Shown here one piece after another: positions 46,201 through 53,916 of a stretch of 64,000 nt of DNA (the first letter of the stretch is position 1; every line of letters starts with the position of its first letter). The DNA lies in NCBI GenBank assembly GCA_023409735.1, contig JAEYRB010000032.1, forward strand, positions 1 through 64,000. The letters are read 5' to 3'. The notes beneath the pieces are model-generated. The model was given only the letters and a program-made list of their open reading frames with translations, ran no database searches and was not told the origin of the DNA. The position numbers and the translations under genes are program-made. Origin of the DNA: Bacillota bacterium (GTDB lineage: Bacteria; Bacillota; Clostridia; Acetivibrionales; DTU013).

Positions 46201-48270
46201 ATATGTATATTTTGTTTCGTCATAATTGTCAGTATAGCTGTGCCAATCTATATTACTGACCTTGTCAAACTTCAGGTCTACAAAATTGACCGATGGTGAA
46301 ACTGATGCATCCTCACCATTGGCATCAAGCGTAAAGCTCATTGGAAGTGGAACATCCTGCTTCATACCGCTTAAAGTAGTAAAGCTTAGTATAATTGACT
46401 TATCAGACATTTTCGAGGTGTCGCCCGTTCCTTCATCGTCCTTTTTTGTTGTGTACATCTGCAAGTAATAAACTGTGTTTGGCAGCAGTATATCAGGGTA
46501 TTTTTCTGCTTCATTATCTATATCGCCGCCTGTATCCTTTCCCTGCCATGTAAAAAGATCAAAGGCGTTTAATGTATAGCTGAGTCTGTTTCCTTCCTCC
46601 TTAATTACATTTGCTCCCGTCGCATCCGTACTTATATGTTTGACCAGCCTGTACTTCGCAGGATAGCTTCCTATCAACTGCCCATTCATATATAGAGGTA
46701 TATCGCCGGATACATCTTGCTGGCTCGTACTCAAAAGGAAATGGTAGGATAATGGGCTGTTTTTGACACTTTCCCAATTAAGCGGTTTATCCCATGATAT
46801 AGTTATATCAGATGACTTAACACTTCCCAGCGACACACCGGATGGCAATACTACACCGTCCTTTGCAGACGGAAGCCTGTCCTGAATAGCAATTCCTATT
46901 GGCAGTGGAGGTCTGCTGGTATCAGTAATAAGCGTATATGCCAGAGGAAGGGATTCAAGCCTGTCATTTGGACTGTCGGACTTCACGACTATTTTATAGT
47001 AAACCTTATTATTTGGATTTACACCTGTGATAATAGTAACTGCGGATGGTCCGCTGAAGTAGGAATCATCCATCGTTTTCTTAACTGTCCAGTCTCCTGC
47101 AATGGAGGAATCATTAGTTGCTTGTATCTCATAATACAGTCTTGGCAGGTCAAGACTTCCCTGGTTTATCTTATATATCTTAACGTAAACATTATTCGCA
47201 CTGTCCTTTGTGATTTGAAAACGAATGGGAGTATATGCATATGACGCTTCACCAGTAAGAAGACTGCCATTCTGATCTGAAGGGTTGCCAACAGTAACAG
47301 CCGACACATTAGTGCCTGATCCGCTTTTGAATACAGGTTTTATGTTCATATAATATACTGTTCCGGGAAGGAGATCCTTATCCGGCAGAATATTCTCACT
47401 TGTCGGTGAAGGGACACTGCCGGTCTCATCTGCCCTACCCCAAAGATCAATGCTTATAAAGCCTAATGTGTCCTGAGCTGCTACCTTTGCGGTATTAACA
47501 GTATCACCTGAAACATTAGCATTATAGTCCGAGCCGCTTTGCTCAATATTAATAGATGCCTTATTTGGGGTGGAGTTAAGAGAATTCAGTTCTGTCGATA
47601 TATTTATAATAAAATTGAGCGTTTTCAACTCCCTATCATCCTGATATATCATTCTTAGTGAATCCTGCATGTATTTAAGGGCAGAAGCACTGTTGGAAGC
47701 AACATATCTGTTATTGCCCGGAGTGGGAGTCCCTTCTGTATTCGGATAAACAATACCTTCAGGGTCACAGTAGACCTTTGGTATCTTCCATCTCAGCTTT
47801 AGCTTAGGTGAGCCGCCAATCTCAAATCCCCCACCTGTTACAGGTTCAGCATCCTGAGCCAGTGGACTGGAATAAAAGGTCATCGATGGTAAGTAAAAAA
47901 GAATGCCCCTGCCTATAGGCTCACCTGTTGGTTTGTTATCAGAGTCAACAGAACCATATATGACAACAGTAATGTCATATATATAATCAGCCTTAAGACC
48001 TGAGATACTTGCAGAATTAACATTCAAGACCGGTTCAGAGACAACAAGCTCTGAAGTATCATCCGACTTTGGCTTGTGAAAGGCTATTACCGCAGCTTTC
48101 GCGCCTGGCAGCCTTGACCAGTGAAAATCCAGACGTCCGTTTTCATATTTATCTACAGTTACAGTAACCGGTGTTTCAGCTGCAAAAACAATATATAGAG
48201 AGCTTTCCATCATAGAATATATAATCAATACTGTTAATATTATAGATACAAATCTTCTGAATAACTTCAT
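43243..48270 (-). CDS. Giant surface protein with fibronectin III-like repeats and C-terminal SLH domains
   Basis: 1675 residues with a signal peptide (LFRRFVSIILTVLIIYSMMESSLYIVFAAE). A long array of fibronectin III-like repeats follows, recognisable by phrases such as LLPGTVYYMNIKP, LLPNTVYYLQMYTTK, LLPNTTYYFRARTRL and MFPNKLYYFSLRAVR. A beta-rich domain (about 1203-1480) and SLH repeats (about 1500-1675, ending MTRAEVVAAFSKLLEITDKT) complete it. The ATG at 48270 has a GGGAGGT RBS; the frame to 48327 is not used. It is paralogous to the gene downstream in architecture. A structural or adhesive role at the S-layer is inferred. Confidence 0.87.
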   Translation of the reverse strand: MKLFRRFVSIILTVLIIYSMMESSLYIVFAAETPVTVTVDKYENGRLDFHWSRLPGAKAAVIAFHKPKSDDTSELVVSEPVLNVNSASISGLKADYIYDITVVIYGSVDSDNKPTGEPIGRGILFYLPSMTFYSSPLAQDAEPVTGGGFEIGGSPKLKLRWKIPKVYCDPEGIVYPNTEGTPTPGNNRYVASNSASALKYMQDSLRMIYQDDRELKTLNFIINISTELNSLNSTPNKASINIEQSGSDYNANVSGDTVNTAKVAAQDTLGFISIDLWGRADETGSVPSPTSENILPDKDLLPGTVYYMNIKPVFKSGSGTNVSAVTVGNPSDQNGSLLTGEASYAYTPIRFQITKDSANNVYVKIYKINQGSLDLPRLYYEIQATNDSSIAGDWTVKKTMDDSYFSGPSAVTIITGVNPNNKVYYKIVVKSDSPNDRLESLPLAYTLITDTSRPPLPIGIAIQDRLPSAKDGVVLPSGVSLGSVKSSDITISWDKPLNWESVKNSPLSYHFLLSTSQQDVSGDIPLYMNGQLIGSYPAKYRLVKHISTDATGANVIKEEGNRLSYTLNAFDLFTWQGKDTGGDIDNEAEKYPDILLPNTVYYLQMYTTKKDDEGTGDTSKMSDKSIILSFTTLSGMKQDVPLPMSFTLDANGEDASVSPSVNFVDLKFDKVSNIDWHSYTDNYDETKYTYNVVYDIFMNTRTDAPFTQIGTTEKLDGDIVFTGAEDLSSTSIKARVSTFADAATKTAFGSKLLPNTTYYFRARTRLVIKSKADGSLVSDPKLYSIDTAILPVTTVSLEVNPPDESQRKPLAPADFNIAVDNSGNQLLSGSSVTFTWKNQEDDVIYELIRTSQKMGPMDKKESYGSDPEYLSFLQEYDIPSDGKANGAVYLDPLPVNGHESHPGKFTYDSKTKTCTYTVDRRMFPNKLYYFSLRAVRVDQQREPLASENTKPSSYSAWVSIPVTTYLIESPSFLEVTLSPELGFYWKDSTKGLTADNYAIYIKKSGESSYKLVSKSQATIVKDRDGETYYGRVTGLKTNSQYDVKVTKGNNTTIFEKAGLETRDGYHEIDIKWLGKPVDSFSKYEVAIMAEGSSEYTVLKTTDMQQYKDKNGSLLPYYTEETARTINNETIYFHTRIKSAETILPGGITTNSQLKSNTKYYIKVRAVKIDPTEPDLISYSKFIGPVNSRTEFNQGDYDDTDRDEKKKAVFLDSMSELEKGLYWRVAMNNSGIFSILLKADRIADALAVSKADSFTVDIADISKDINTNEIYVPLSVLNAMNSYNRSLVLRLPGSELMLRPYTLDAEKNEQIKDILTRNGVKDIYVRMLITRSEKSTEELPAKYLRISLITDMDLMALGLSSSDPELRKLFQDKLYNKDSGLVNEKLNMLMNTYVGGGTGSSELIKQYTSNLISMIEKELSVYIDKSIASSTISYAVRSIESFDEPAAISLAVDAGNGVKLPHVLYDKGSAWQKISDYTATSSKVQFNILKTGKYVILSSQGALKDLPSGHWAESYIRSMASRYDLSDVFTGISSGFMPDNVATCKEVVLLYEKVTGRSVENAGLDIRQKNVKLGLSSFINSNSLGKNVKRQETAAVLMKLFSIKTNAGLSGLRPSKNVEIADESHISSGYYNYVLMVIDMGVMSQDENNKFNPNGQMTRAEVVAAFSKLLEITDKT

Positions 48271-48596
48271 ATTTGCTACCTCCCGGCGGCTAACAAAGCC
48301 AGCACTCCAGTTATTTTCATAGGCCATCTCTGTTTGTTAACCGTCAAGTTAAAATAGATGATCCTTCCTTTATATAGTTATCGGCATAAAAATAGCGACA
48401 ATTAATAGATTGGCTAGTGTCAAAGTGTTAAATTAATGTTACGATTAAGTAAGGTATTTGGCAAATGTATACATGTTTTTAATTATGTGCTATTAAGTCA
48501 CACCTCAATAATACCGCAATATGTTTGCAGTGCAGTGCTTAGAACATGCTGCATCACAAATGGTACAATAAAGTCTAATTGAAGTGAGGAACACAA

Positions 48597-49127
48597 ATGC
48601 TTGTAAGATATATTATTTTAGCATTTCTCTTAACAGCTGCTGTATTTCAGGATATGCGTTCTTATAAGGTAAGAAACATCACTGCCGCCTCCGGTGCTGC
48701 AGCAGGACTGCTGGTAAATCTGATTCTGGACGGACCAAAAGGCCTACTATTATCAATTATAGCAGCCTTCATTCCATTTATACTGCTTATAGCATTGTTT
48801 GCACTAAAAATGCTCGGGGCAGGCGATATAAAGCTTTTTTGTGCTGTTGGGGCCATCATGGGCGTAAGGTTTATTTTAATTGCAATGGTAATATCTTTTC
48901 TTTCCGGCGGGATTATTGCCATCTTCCTCATGCTTATCAGGAGCAACTCTCTTCAACGACTCAGACACTTGGCAGAATATCTAAAGACATGCTTTTTTAC
49001 CCAAAGCTTTCATACCTACACAGATTTCAACAATAAGAATGATGGTTCCAAGTTTCATTTTTCAATAGCAATAGCATCAGGCTGTATTATTACAGCCCTA
49101 TACTGTGTCACGGGGACGGGGGTTTGA
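48597..49127 (+). CDS. Prepilin peptidase, A24 family (TadV/CpaA-like)
   Basis: A 176-residue membrane protease with about five helices and the two catalytic Asp sites of the family: FQDMRSYKVRN near the N-terminus and the GxGD motif in KMLGAGDIKLFCA. It would cleave the leader of type IV-like pilins at the membrane. The N-methylation domain of larger enzymes is absent. No pilin or secretion ATPase gene is nearby. The last residues (CVTGTGV) are encoded by a CACGGGGACGG repeat-like sequence, so the original C-terminus may have been replaced. Confidence 0.85.
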   Translation: MLVRYIILAFLLTAAVFQDMRSYKVRNITAASGAAAGLLVNLILDGPKGLLLSIIAAFIPFILLIALFALKMLGAGDIKLFCAVGAIMGVRFILIAMVISFLSGGIIAIFLMLIRSNSLQRLRHLAEYLKTCFFTQSFHTYTDFNNKNDGSKFHFSIAIASGCIITALYCVTGTGV

Positions 49128-49147
49128 CAAGCGGCAGGCGCTTGTCA
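49105..49147. repeat. REP-like sequence with hairpin
   Basis: GTGTCACGGGGACGG (49105-49119) followed by the stem TGACAAGCG-N5-CGCTTGTCA (49125-49147). CACGGGGACGG repeats of this type are widespread REP-like elements in Firmicutes genomes. Here it spans the 3' end and stop codon of the prepilin peptidase gene. It could also serve as its terminator, though no T-tract follows. Confidence 0.55.
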
Positions 49148-49222
49148 TGTAACGACGCGACGGTTTGATAATCAAGTCATATCATAGAAGCAAGGGTCTG
49201 ATATTCAATATGCAGCACCTTT

Positions 49223-49513
49223 TCACACCTTTTTGCTTACGATGACCTGATTTCTGCCATTTCTAAAAGACTTTTTGACATCATATCCACGCATAACAAG
49301 GGTGTCGTATATCTCATCTGTCTGATTGAAGTAGTTGTTTCCTATATCTAGGATAAGAATTTCTCCCGGCTTCAGCTGACCGGATAATTCATTAAGCGTT
49401 GCATCTGTATTAAGGCTCTCCGCATTAATTATTTCGCTATTGTTGCCTTGAGGCTTATCACTTTGATCATAAGAATCTCGAAAACTATTTTTGTTATTCT
49501 GCTTGTTATCCAT
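49223..49513 (-). CDS. Small protein of unknown function, possibly TusA-like
   Basis: A 96-residue soluble protein. The first 45 residues are polar and probably disordered. The rest (LNELSGQLKPGEILILDIGN, DEIYDTLVMRGYDVKKSFRNGRNQVIVSKK) has the beta-alpha-beta-alpha-beta-beta order of TusA/SirA-type sulfurtransferase folds but lacks the catalytic Cys. The ATG at 49513 follows a GGGAG RBS. The family assignment is tentative and the gene stands alone. Confidence 0.6.
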   Translation of the reverse strand: MDNKQNNKNSFRDSYDQSDKPQGNNSEIINAESLNTDATLNELSGQLKPGEILILDIGNNYFNQTDEIYDTLVMRGYDVKKSFRNGRNQVIVSKKV

Positions 49514-49696
49514 TTTCCACTCCCTATCCACAAATTCAATTTGTTGCTTATGCTATAATACCTGATTTTCAATACATTACTTAAAACATTCCGCACACAT
49601 TACATTCCCAGCTGTCATAAAAGCATCTCACAATGAACCTAAATATATTATTTCTCTGATCAATTGTGTTGTGATATAATAACCACAGGAACCGTA

Positions 49697-49808
49697 ACAG
49701 CGGTTATTATAACGCCTTCCTTCGAAGGAAAGTTTTTCGGCTATAGAAAAACTTCTTTTCACAAGCGGCGTTTATACGAGGTGGAATGTTGCCTCGTTAT
49801 ATATGATT
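49697..49808. repeat. Palindromic repeat, copy B (about 110 bp)
   Basis: Blocks in the same order as copy A: TTATAACGCC, a strong stem AAAGTTTTTC-N7-GAAAAACTT, GGCGTTTATA, then ACGAGG-N10-CCTCGT ending TTATAT. AACGCC and GGCGTT can pair as an outer stem. It lies upstream of the shikimate kinase gene. Confidence 0.75.
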
Positions 49809-49865
49809 TAGTATAAACAATAATTAGAATAATATTTCGTATACTTTTGTTCAGGCGGTTAAAAA

Positions 49866-50372
49866 ATGTCAAAAAGAAACATAGTATTAATCGGAATGCC
49901 CGGAGCGGGTAAAAGCACAGTCGGCTCTTTGCTCTCGAAGGCTATTGGGATGCCCTTTATAGACACCGACCAGCTGATACGCCTGCAGGAAGGCTGCCAG
50001 CTGCAGAAGATCATTGATGAACATGGGCTTAAAGAGTTTTTGAGGATAGAGGAAGAAAAAATCCTCAGCCTCAATGTGGAAGGTCATGTCATAGCTACCG
50101 GTGGCAGTGTCGTTTATAGTAAAAAAGCCATGAGGCATTTAAAGCCACACGGCACTTTTATTTTTCTCAATACGAAAATGTATCAACTTGAACGAAGACT
50201 CAAAAACGCCAGCACACGCGGAATTGCGATGAAAGATGGGCAAAATCTGGAAGCCCTTTACTACGAAAGATTTCCTTTATATAAAAGGTATGCCGATGTT
50301 GAAATTGACTGTTCGCAAAAGCATATTGAAGTCATAGTCGCGGAAATAATCTCTAAGCTGCAACATTATTAA
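49866..50372 (+). CDS. aroK: Shikimate kinase
   Basis: A 168-residue P-loop kinase that phosphorylates shikimate in aromatic amino-acid synthesis. Key parts are the Walker A GMPGAGKST (10-18), the shikimate-binding FIDTDQLI, the FLRIEEEKIL segment, the substrate loop VIATGGSVVY and the lid TRGIAMKDG. The length is normal. The ATG at 49866 is the first in frame. It is not next to other aro genes in this window, and a clear terminator follows. Confidence 0.93.
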   Translation: MSKRNIVLIGMPGAGKSTVGSLLSKAIGMPFIDTDQLIRLQEGCQLQKIIDEHGLKEFLRIEEEKILSLNVEGHVIATGGSVVYSKKAMRHLKPHGTFIFLNTKMYQLERRLKNASTRGIAMKDGQNLEALYYERFPLYKRYADVEIDCSQKHIEVIVAEIISKLQHY

Positions 50373-50460
50373 AAAATTTTCTCAATTAATGAATAAACTG
50401 TGCCAAAATGAGTCAATAATAACTATGACCTCACAAAATACATTTTGACCCCCTTTACAT

Positions 50461-50490
50461 GGTTAGTCTGCGGACTAACCTCTTTTTTTG
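50461..50490 (+). terminator. Terminator of aroK
   Basis: GGTTAGTC-TGCG-GACTAACC followed by TCTTTTTTTG. It lies between the convergent genes aroK and the membrane protein ending at 50508. Confidence 0.9.
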
Positions 50491-50507
50491 TGCAAAATGC
50501 GTTTCAG

Positions 50508-51029
50508 CTAAAATTGCTTACTACTTGAATTGCCTTTTCTAAGCAGCAGAATAATACCGCAAAGGACAAGTGCAACAGGAATAATAAATCCAAAATCGAA
50601 GACTCCCAGCATTACCCTGTACAGAATGACAAAAATACACACTGCAGCTACTCCGCCGATAATACTTATAGCAATTAGCAAACCTTTATACCGTCTGCCT
50701 GTGGCAAGATAAAATTGAAAGAGACCTACTACAACACTTACGATATAAACAGGCCATGTGTATTGCGCAAATTTCCAGTCAGTAAATACCTCGAAAAAGA
50801 ACAATAGCCCATTAGTTATCAGAATTCCGCCCGGAATAAGGAATGCCGGGACCTTCAAAGTAATAAAGTGTGCTAGCTCGAACCCTGCACCAACCAGTAT
50901 TATGATCATAGGCCAGAAATCATTGGGTCCAAGTGATAGAAATGAACTATTAAATGCATACCTTGCAATAAACAATATTCCTCCGACAATTACCAGTAGA
51001 GCTCCTAATAATGTATTCCTGCTTTTCAT
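50508..51029 (-). CDS. Small integral membrane protein, LiaF/DUF5668-like
   Basis: A 173-residue protein with about six hydrophobic helices and little between them: NTLLGALLVIVGGILFIARY, DFWPMIIILVGAGFELAHF, FLIPGGILITNGLLFFF and others. The alternation and FWPMIIILVG-type motifs recall the membrane domain of LiaI/LiaF-type envelope proteins. The ATG at 51029 has a GGGAGG RBS, preferred to the start at 51080. Function is unknown; a role in envelope stress is only suggested by family resemblance. Confidence 0.7.
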   Translation of the reverse strand: MKSRNTLLGALLVIVGGILFIARYAFNSSFLSLGPNDFWPMIIILVGAGFELAHFITLKVPAFLIPGGILITNGLLFFFEVFTDWKFAQYTWPVYIVSVVVGLFQFYLATGRRYKGLLIAISIIGGVAAVCIFVILYRVMLGVFDFGFIIPVALVLCGIILLLRKGNSSSKQF

Positions 51030-51204
51030 AATATACCTCCCAAAATCGTTTTCATTATTTAACCAAAAATGTATTAACATATTAGATATACTCCTTACGC
51101 TTCTCTATGTCTGAGAATATTTTTGTACACTATTGTGAAAATTTACAGAAACTTGCACAAAAGTGCCCACTATTATGTGAGTTTTATCCTCAGAACGTTC
51201 GTTT

Positions 51205-51280
51205 TGTGGATATAAGCCTGTGGATAATGTTGATAATTCTGTGCATAACCTATTTTTTAAGGCTAGAAGCCTGTGGATTA
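51205..51280. promoter_or_regulatory. Cluster of four DnaA-box-like nonamers
   Basis: TGTGGATAT (51205), TGTGGATAA (51219, perfect), TGTGCATAA (51240, relaxed consensus) and TGTGGATTA (51272) are all in the same orientation within 76 bp of AT-rich intergenic DNA. dnaA, dnaN and rpmH are not nearby, so it is not the usual oriC context. It may be a DnaA-binding regulatory or titration site. Confidence 0.55.
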
Positions 51281-51304
51281 TTTTTTAGCACATACCGGCA
51301 TACC

Positions 51305-51374
51305 AATAGAAGCCTCAGGAGCATAGAACCCCTTTCACTTTTTTTGCTATGACCCTTCGGTCAACACTATAAAA
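51305..51374 (-). repeat. Post-terminator two-hairpin element, copy 7
   Basis: Plus strand AGAAGCCTCAGGAGCATAGA, CACTTTTTTTGCTATGACCC, TTCGGTCAACACTATAAAAA. It lies directly beyond the chemoreceptor terminator and only 25 bp after the last DnaA box. Confidence 0.75.
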
Positions 51375-51376
51375 AA

Positions 51377-51401
51377 GGAGAGAGCAATTAATGCTCTCTC
51401 A
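51377..51401 (-). terminator. Terminator of the chemoreceptor gene
   Basis: GAGAGAGC-N7-GCTCTCTC, with an A-run on the plus strand before it (T-run on the minus strand after it), about 125 bp after the stop codon. Confidence 0.85.
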
Positions 51402-51525
51402 ACTATTAAAGCAGATATTTACTGTATAACTTAATACTTACCTTACTATTGTTGCTGTTTACGACTTGATTAAAAGCTTACCTTTATTAATACTGATGTT
51501 TGCCATATCATTGGAAGCTTACCTT

Positions 51526-53544
51526 CTACAATCTAAATTTTGCTACCAGATTACTCAAATTATTTGCACTTTGCTGTGACAGGTTAACCTGCTCCATAAG
51601 TATAGAAGCTTTTTCAACTATACCGTTGCTCCTCTGTGCAATATTAGTAGTACCTTCAGCACCCTCATTGGCCGCATGACCGATTTCATCTATCGCCCTT
51701 AACATGTTTTGTATGGATGCAAGCAGCTCCTCAGAGGTGGAACTGAACTCCATTGTCATATTATTTGTCGATGTGGCATCCATGTCATACTGTTCTGTTG
51801 CCTTAAGCATACTGTTATAATCATTAACAACATTTCCTGATACGAAATTAAGCAAACCGTCTGAACTCTCCGCCAGACTGTTGACAGAGGCCATGACCTT
51901 TTTAATAACCTCTTGGATCTGTACTACAGAATCCTTAGAATTCTCAGCCAGCTTTCGAATCTCATCAGCTACAACCGCAAAGCCCTTTCCGGCCTCACCT
52001 GCCCTTGCAGCCTCGATCGCTGCATTAAGCGCCAGGAGGTTAGTTTGAGTTGTTATTTGCATTATGGTATCTGATAACTCGTTGATTTTTTCAACTGATT
52101 TAGATTCCTCCAGTGCAAGGCTAAGTCTCTGACTTACTTCCTCCAATACGACCTTTGCGTTTTTCTGGGATTGAGCAAAGCTGCTGCTGAGCTTATCTGC
52201 CCTTTCTCTTATAACTGATGCTGTAGTTGCTCCATTTTGCGCTTTTTTCGCAATTTCTCTTACAGCCGATTCTATACTTTCTGATGTAGCAAGGGCCTCC
52301 TGAGTTGATGCTGCAGTCTCCTGCATACCTGCAGACAACTGCTGAGTTGTAGCTGAAACATCCTGTATATCGTTATTTAGTGTGTTAAACTGCTCACGCA
52401 TTTTATCAACATCCTTGAGCACAATTTCAGATTCATTTCTTACATTAGAAACAATATTGTTAAACTGTTCATTAAGCTTTAGCATAGAACCAGCCATCGT
52501 GCCTATCTCATCCTTTCTGGAAGTAAGCTTCGAAATCATGGATGAGTTGTTCTTTGAAAGGTCATAATCAGCTAACTGTAAAAGCATGTTATTCAAAACT
52601 AGAATTGATCCCCCGATACCTTTAGAAATAAAGAAGCCCAATATAAGGCTTACAACTACAAAAATAAAGCAAAGGGCAGTAGCCATATAACGAAATCTAT
52701 ACAGTTTGGAGAATATCTCACTCTTATCTATAGTTAGTGCCATAGACCACTCAGTTCCCTCAACAGGAGCATATGCAGAAAATTTCTCCACTCCCTTATA
52801 TGCATACTCTTCTACACCAGTTTCACCAGCTATCATATTTCTTTGAATATTCGCAAGTACGGTTAGAGATGGGTCATTAGCCTGCAGCACTAAAATATTG
52901 TTTCCGATTTCAGCTAAATGACGGTCTGCATGAGCTATGGTATCCCCATTTTTATTGATCATATATGTATAGCCCGTTTTTCCATACGTTATGGTGTCTG
53001 TTATATCGTTGAGCACGTTGCTGTCCAAAGTAGCGCACACCGCACCTATAACACCACCCGCAGTTTTTATTGGAGCTAACACCATCACAACTCGTGAATT
53101 ATCTGAAGAATCCGTAAAAGGATCCGACACAACAGATTCTCCCTCTAAAGCCCTCCTTACAAAATCATCCTGAGACAGATCAAGCCTTTTCCCTGTAGTA
53201 GTTGAAGCTTTTCCACTCTTATCAATATATGACATGGAGATACATCCATCAAGCCTGTCCTTTTCGATTTCTAAAAAACTAAGCTTACTATCAATAGAAT
53301 TATTACCTTTAATATCGCTTGCCTCGGTCATTGCTTCCACAACAAGCTTATATTCGCTGAGTTTGTTTGCTATTACGGCCGCACCTTGACTTGCTAGTGA
53401 TTGCAGCATTTCACTTGAATTATTTGTTACTACTATATCAGCAGCATATTCTAAACCACCTGTCAAACCAAGAGATATAAATAAAACAATTCCACTAATA
53501 AAAGCCGTTAATTTAAATGTTAATCCCCTACTTTTGTTTCTCAT
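51526..53544 (-). CDS. Methyl-accepting chemotaxis protein with extracellular double-Cache domain
   Basis: A 672-residue transmembrane receptor. It has helix 1 (LTAFISGIVLFISLGLTGG), a double-Cache-like sensor domain (about 40-285, with TGKRLDLSQDDFVRRALEG and GKTGYTYMINKNG), helix 2 (YMATALCFIFVVVSLILGFF) and a HAMP domain. A long signalling coiled coil follows with the highly conserved tip ITTQTNLLALNAAIEAARAGEAGKGFAVVADEIRKLAE. It relays ligand binding to CheA/CheW, matching the flagellar genes at the start of the window. The ligand is unknown. Confidence 0.93.
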   Translation of the reverse strand: MRNKSRGLTFKLTAFISGIVLFISLGLTGGLEYAADIVVTNNSSEMLQSLASQGAAVIANKLSEYKLVVEAMTEASDIKGNNSIDSKLSFLEIEKDRLDGCISMSYIDKSGKASTTTGKRLDLSQDDFVRRALEGESVVSDPFTDSSDNSRVVMVLAPIKTAGGVIGAVCATLDSNVLNDITDTITYGKTGYTYMINKNGDTIAHADRHLAEIGNNILVLQANDPSLTVLANIQRNMIAGETGVEEYAYKGVEKFSAYAPVEGTEWSMALTIDKSEIFSKLYRFRYMATALCFIFVVVSLILGFFISKGIGGSILVLNNMLLQLADYDLSKNNSSMISKLTSRKDEIGTMAGSMLKLNEQFNNIVSNVRNESEIVLKDVDKMREQFNTLNNDIQDVSATTQQLSAGMQETAASTQEALATSESIESAVREIAKKAQNGATTASVIRERADKLSSSFAQSQKNAKVVLEEVSQRLSLALEESKSVEKINELSDTIMQITTQTNLLALNAAIEAARAGEAGKGFAVVADEIRKLAENSKDSVVQIQEVIKKVMASVNSLAESSDGLLNFVSGNVVNDYNSMLKATEQYDMDATSTNNMTMEFSSTSEELLASIQNMLRAIDEIGHAANEGAEGTTNIAQRSNGIVEKASILMEQVNLSQQSANNLSNLVAKFRL

Positions 53545-53670
53545 CTTGCTGTCTCCTTTGCTGTGATAAATTATAGATTGTTATTTATACCGTACAATTG
53601 CGTTTGATTAACATAAATTTATAATCATATATTTAAAATTTTACATAAACTCTTTGATTAATTATCTGTC

Positions 53671-53693
53671 CTGCAATCGTTGATAAATTGCAG
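53671..53693. promoter_or_regulatory. Inverted repeat upstream of gdhA
   Basis: CTGCAAT-N9-ATTGCAG lies 53 bp upstream of the gdhA -35 box. A similar TGCAA...TTGCA pair occurs in the leader at about 53867-53889. Operator function is a guess. Confidence 0.35.
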
Positions 53694-53745
53694 TGACATG
53701 TTGTCGATTTTTGCAGCTTTTGTTTTCAAATCTTTCAATTTCTTC

Positions 53746-53774
53746 TTGACAACTCATATTGCCAATATTATAGT
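53746..53774 (+). promoter_or_regulatory. gdhA: Sigma-A promoter of gdhA
   Basis: TTGACA (53746-53751), a 17-base spacer and TATAGT (53769-53774) give a near-consensus promoter. The leader to the start codon is about 135 bases. Confidence 0.7.
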
Positions 53775-53916
53775 ATAATAGTATTTTGCAAATAAAACTC
53801 TCGATTAAACATAAAAGCACAAGGTTGCTATGTCAGTAAGTTTTGAAGGAATCTATGCTGAAAAATGCAAGTTGTTGCTCAATTGCAAGTATATTTTTAT
53901 GTTTGGAGGCGTATAT

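Noticed and set aside
51205..51280. DnaA boxes as the chromosomal oriC
   Set aside because: None of the genes usually around oriC (dnaA, dnaN, rpmH, gyrB) is in the window.
51107..51352. Open frame of 81 codons on the plus strand
   Set aside because: No good RBS, odd composition, and it runs through the DnaA-box cluster and into repeat copy 7.
9988..51374. Post-terminator elements as c-di-GMP-I riboswitches or integron attC sites
   Set aside because: The GACC-GAA-GGTC hairpin recalls one stem of the c-di-GMP fold, but the conserved receptor bases are missing and the copies lie 3' of genes. attC core motifs (GTTRRRY/RYYYAAC) do not fit and no integrase gene is present.
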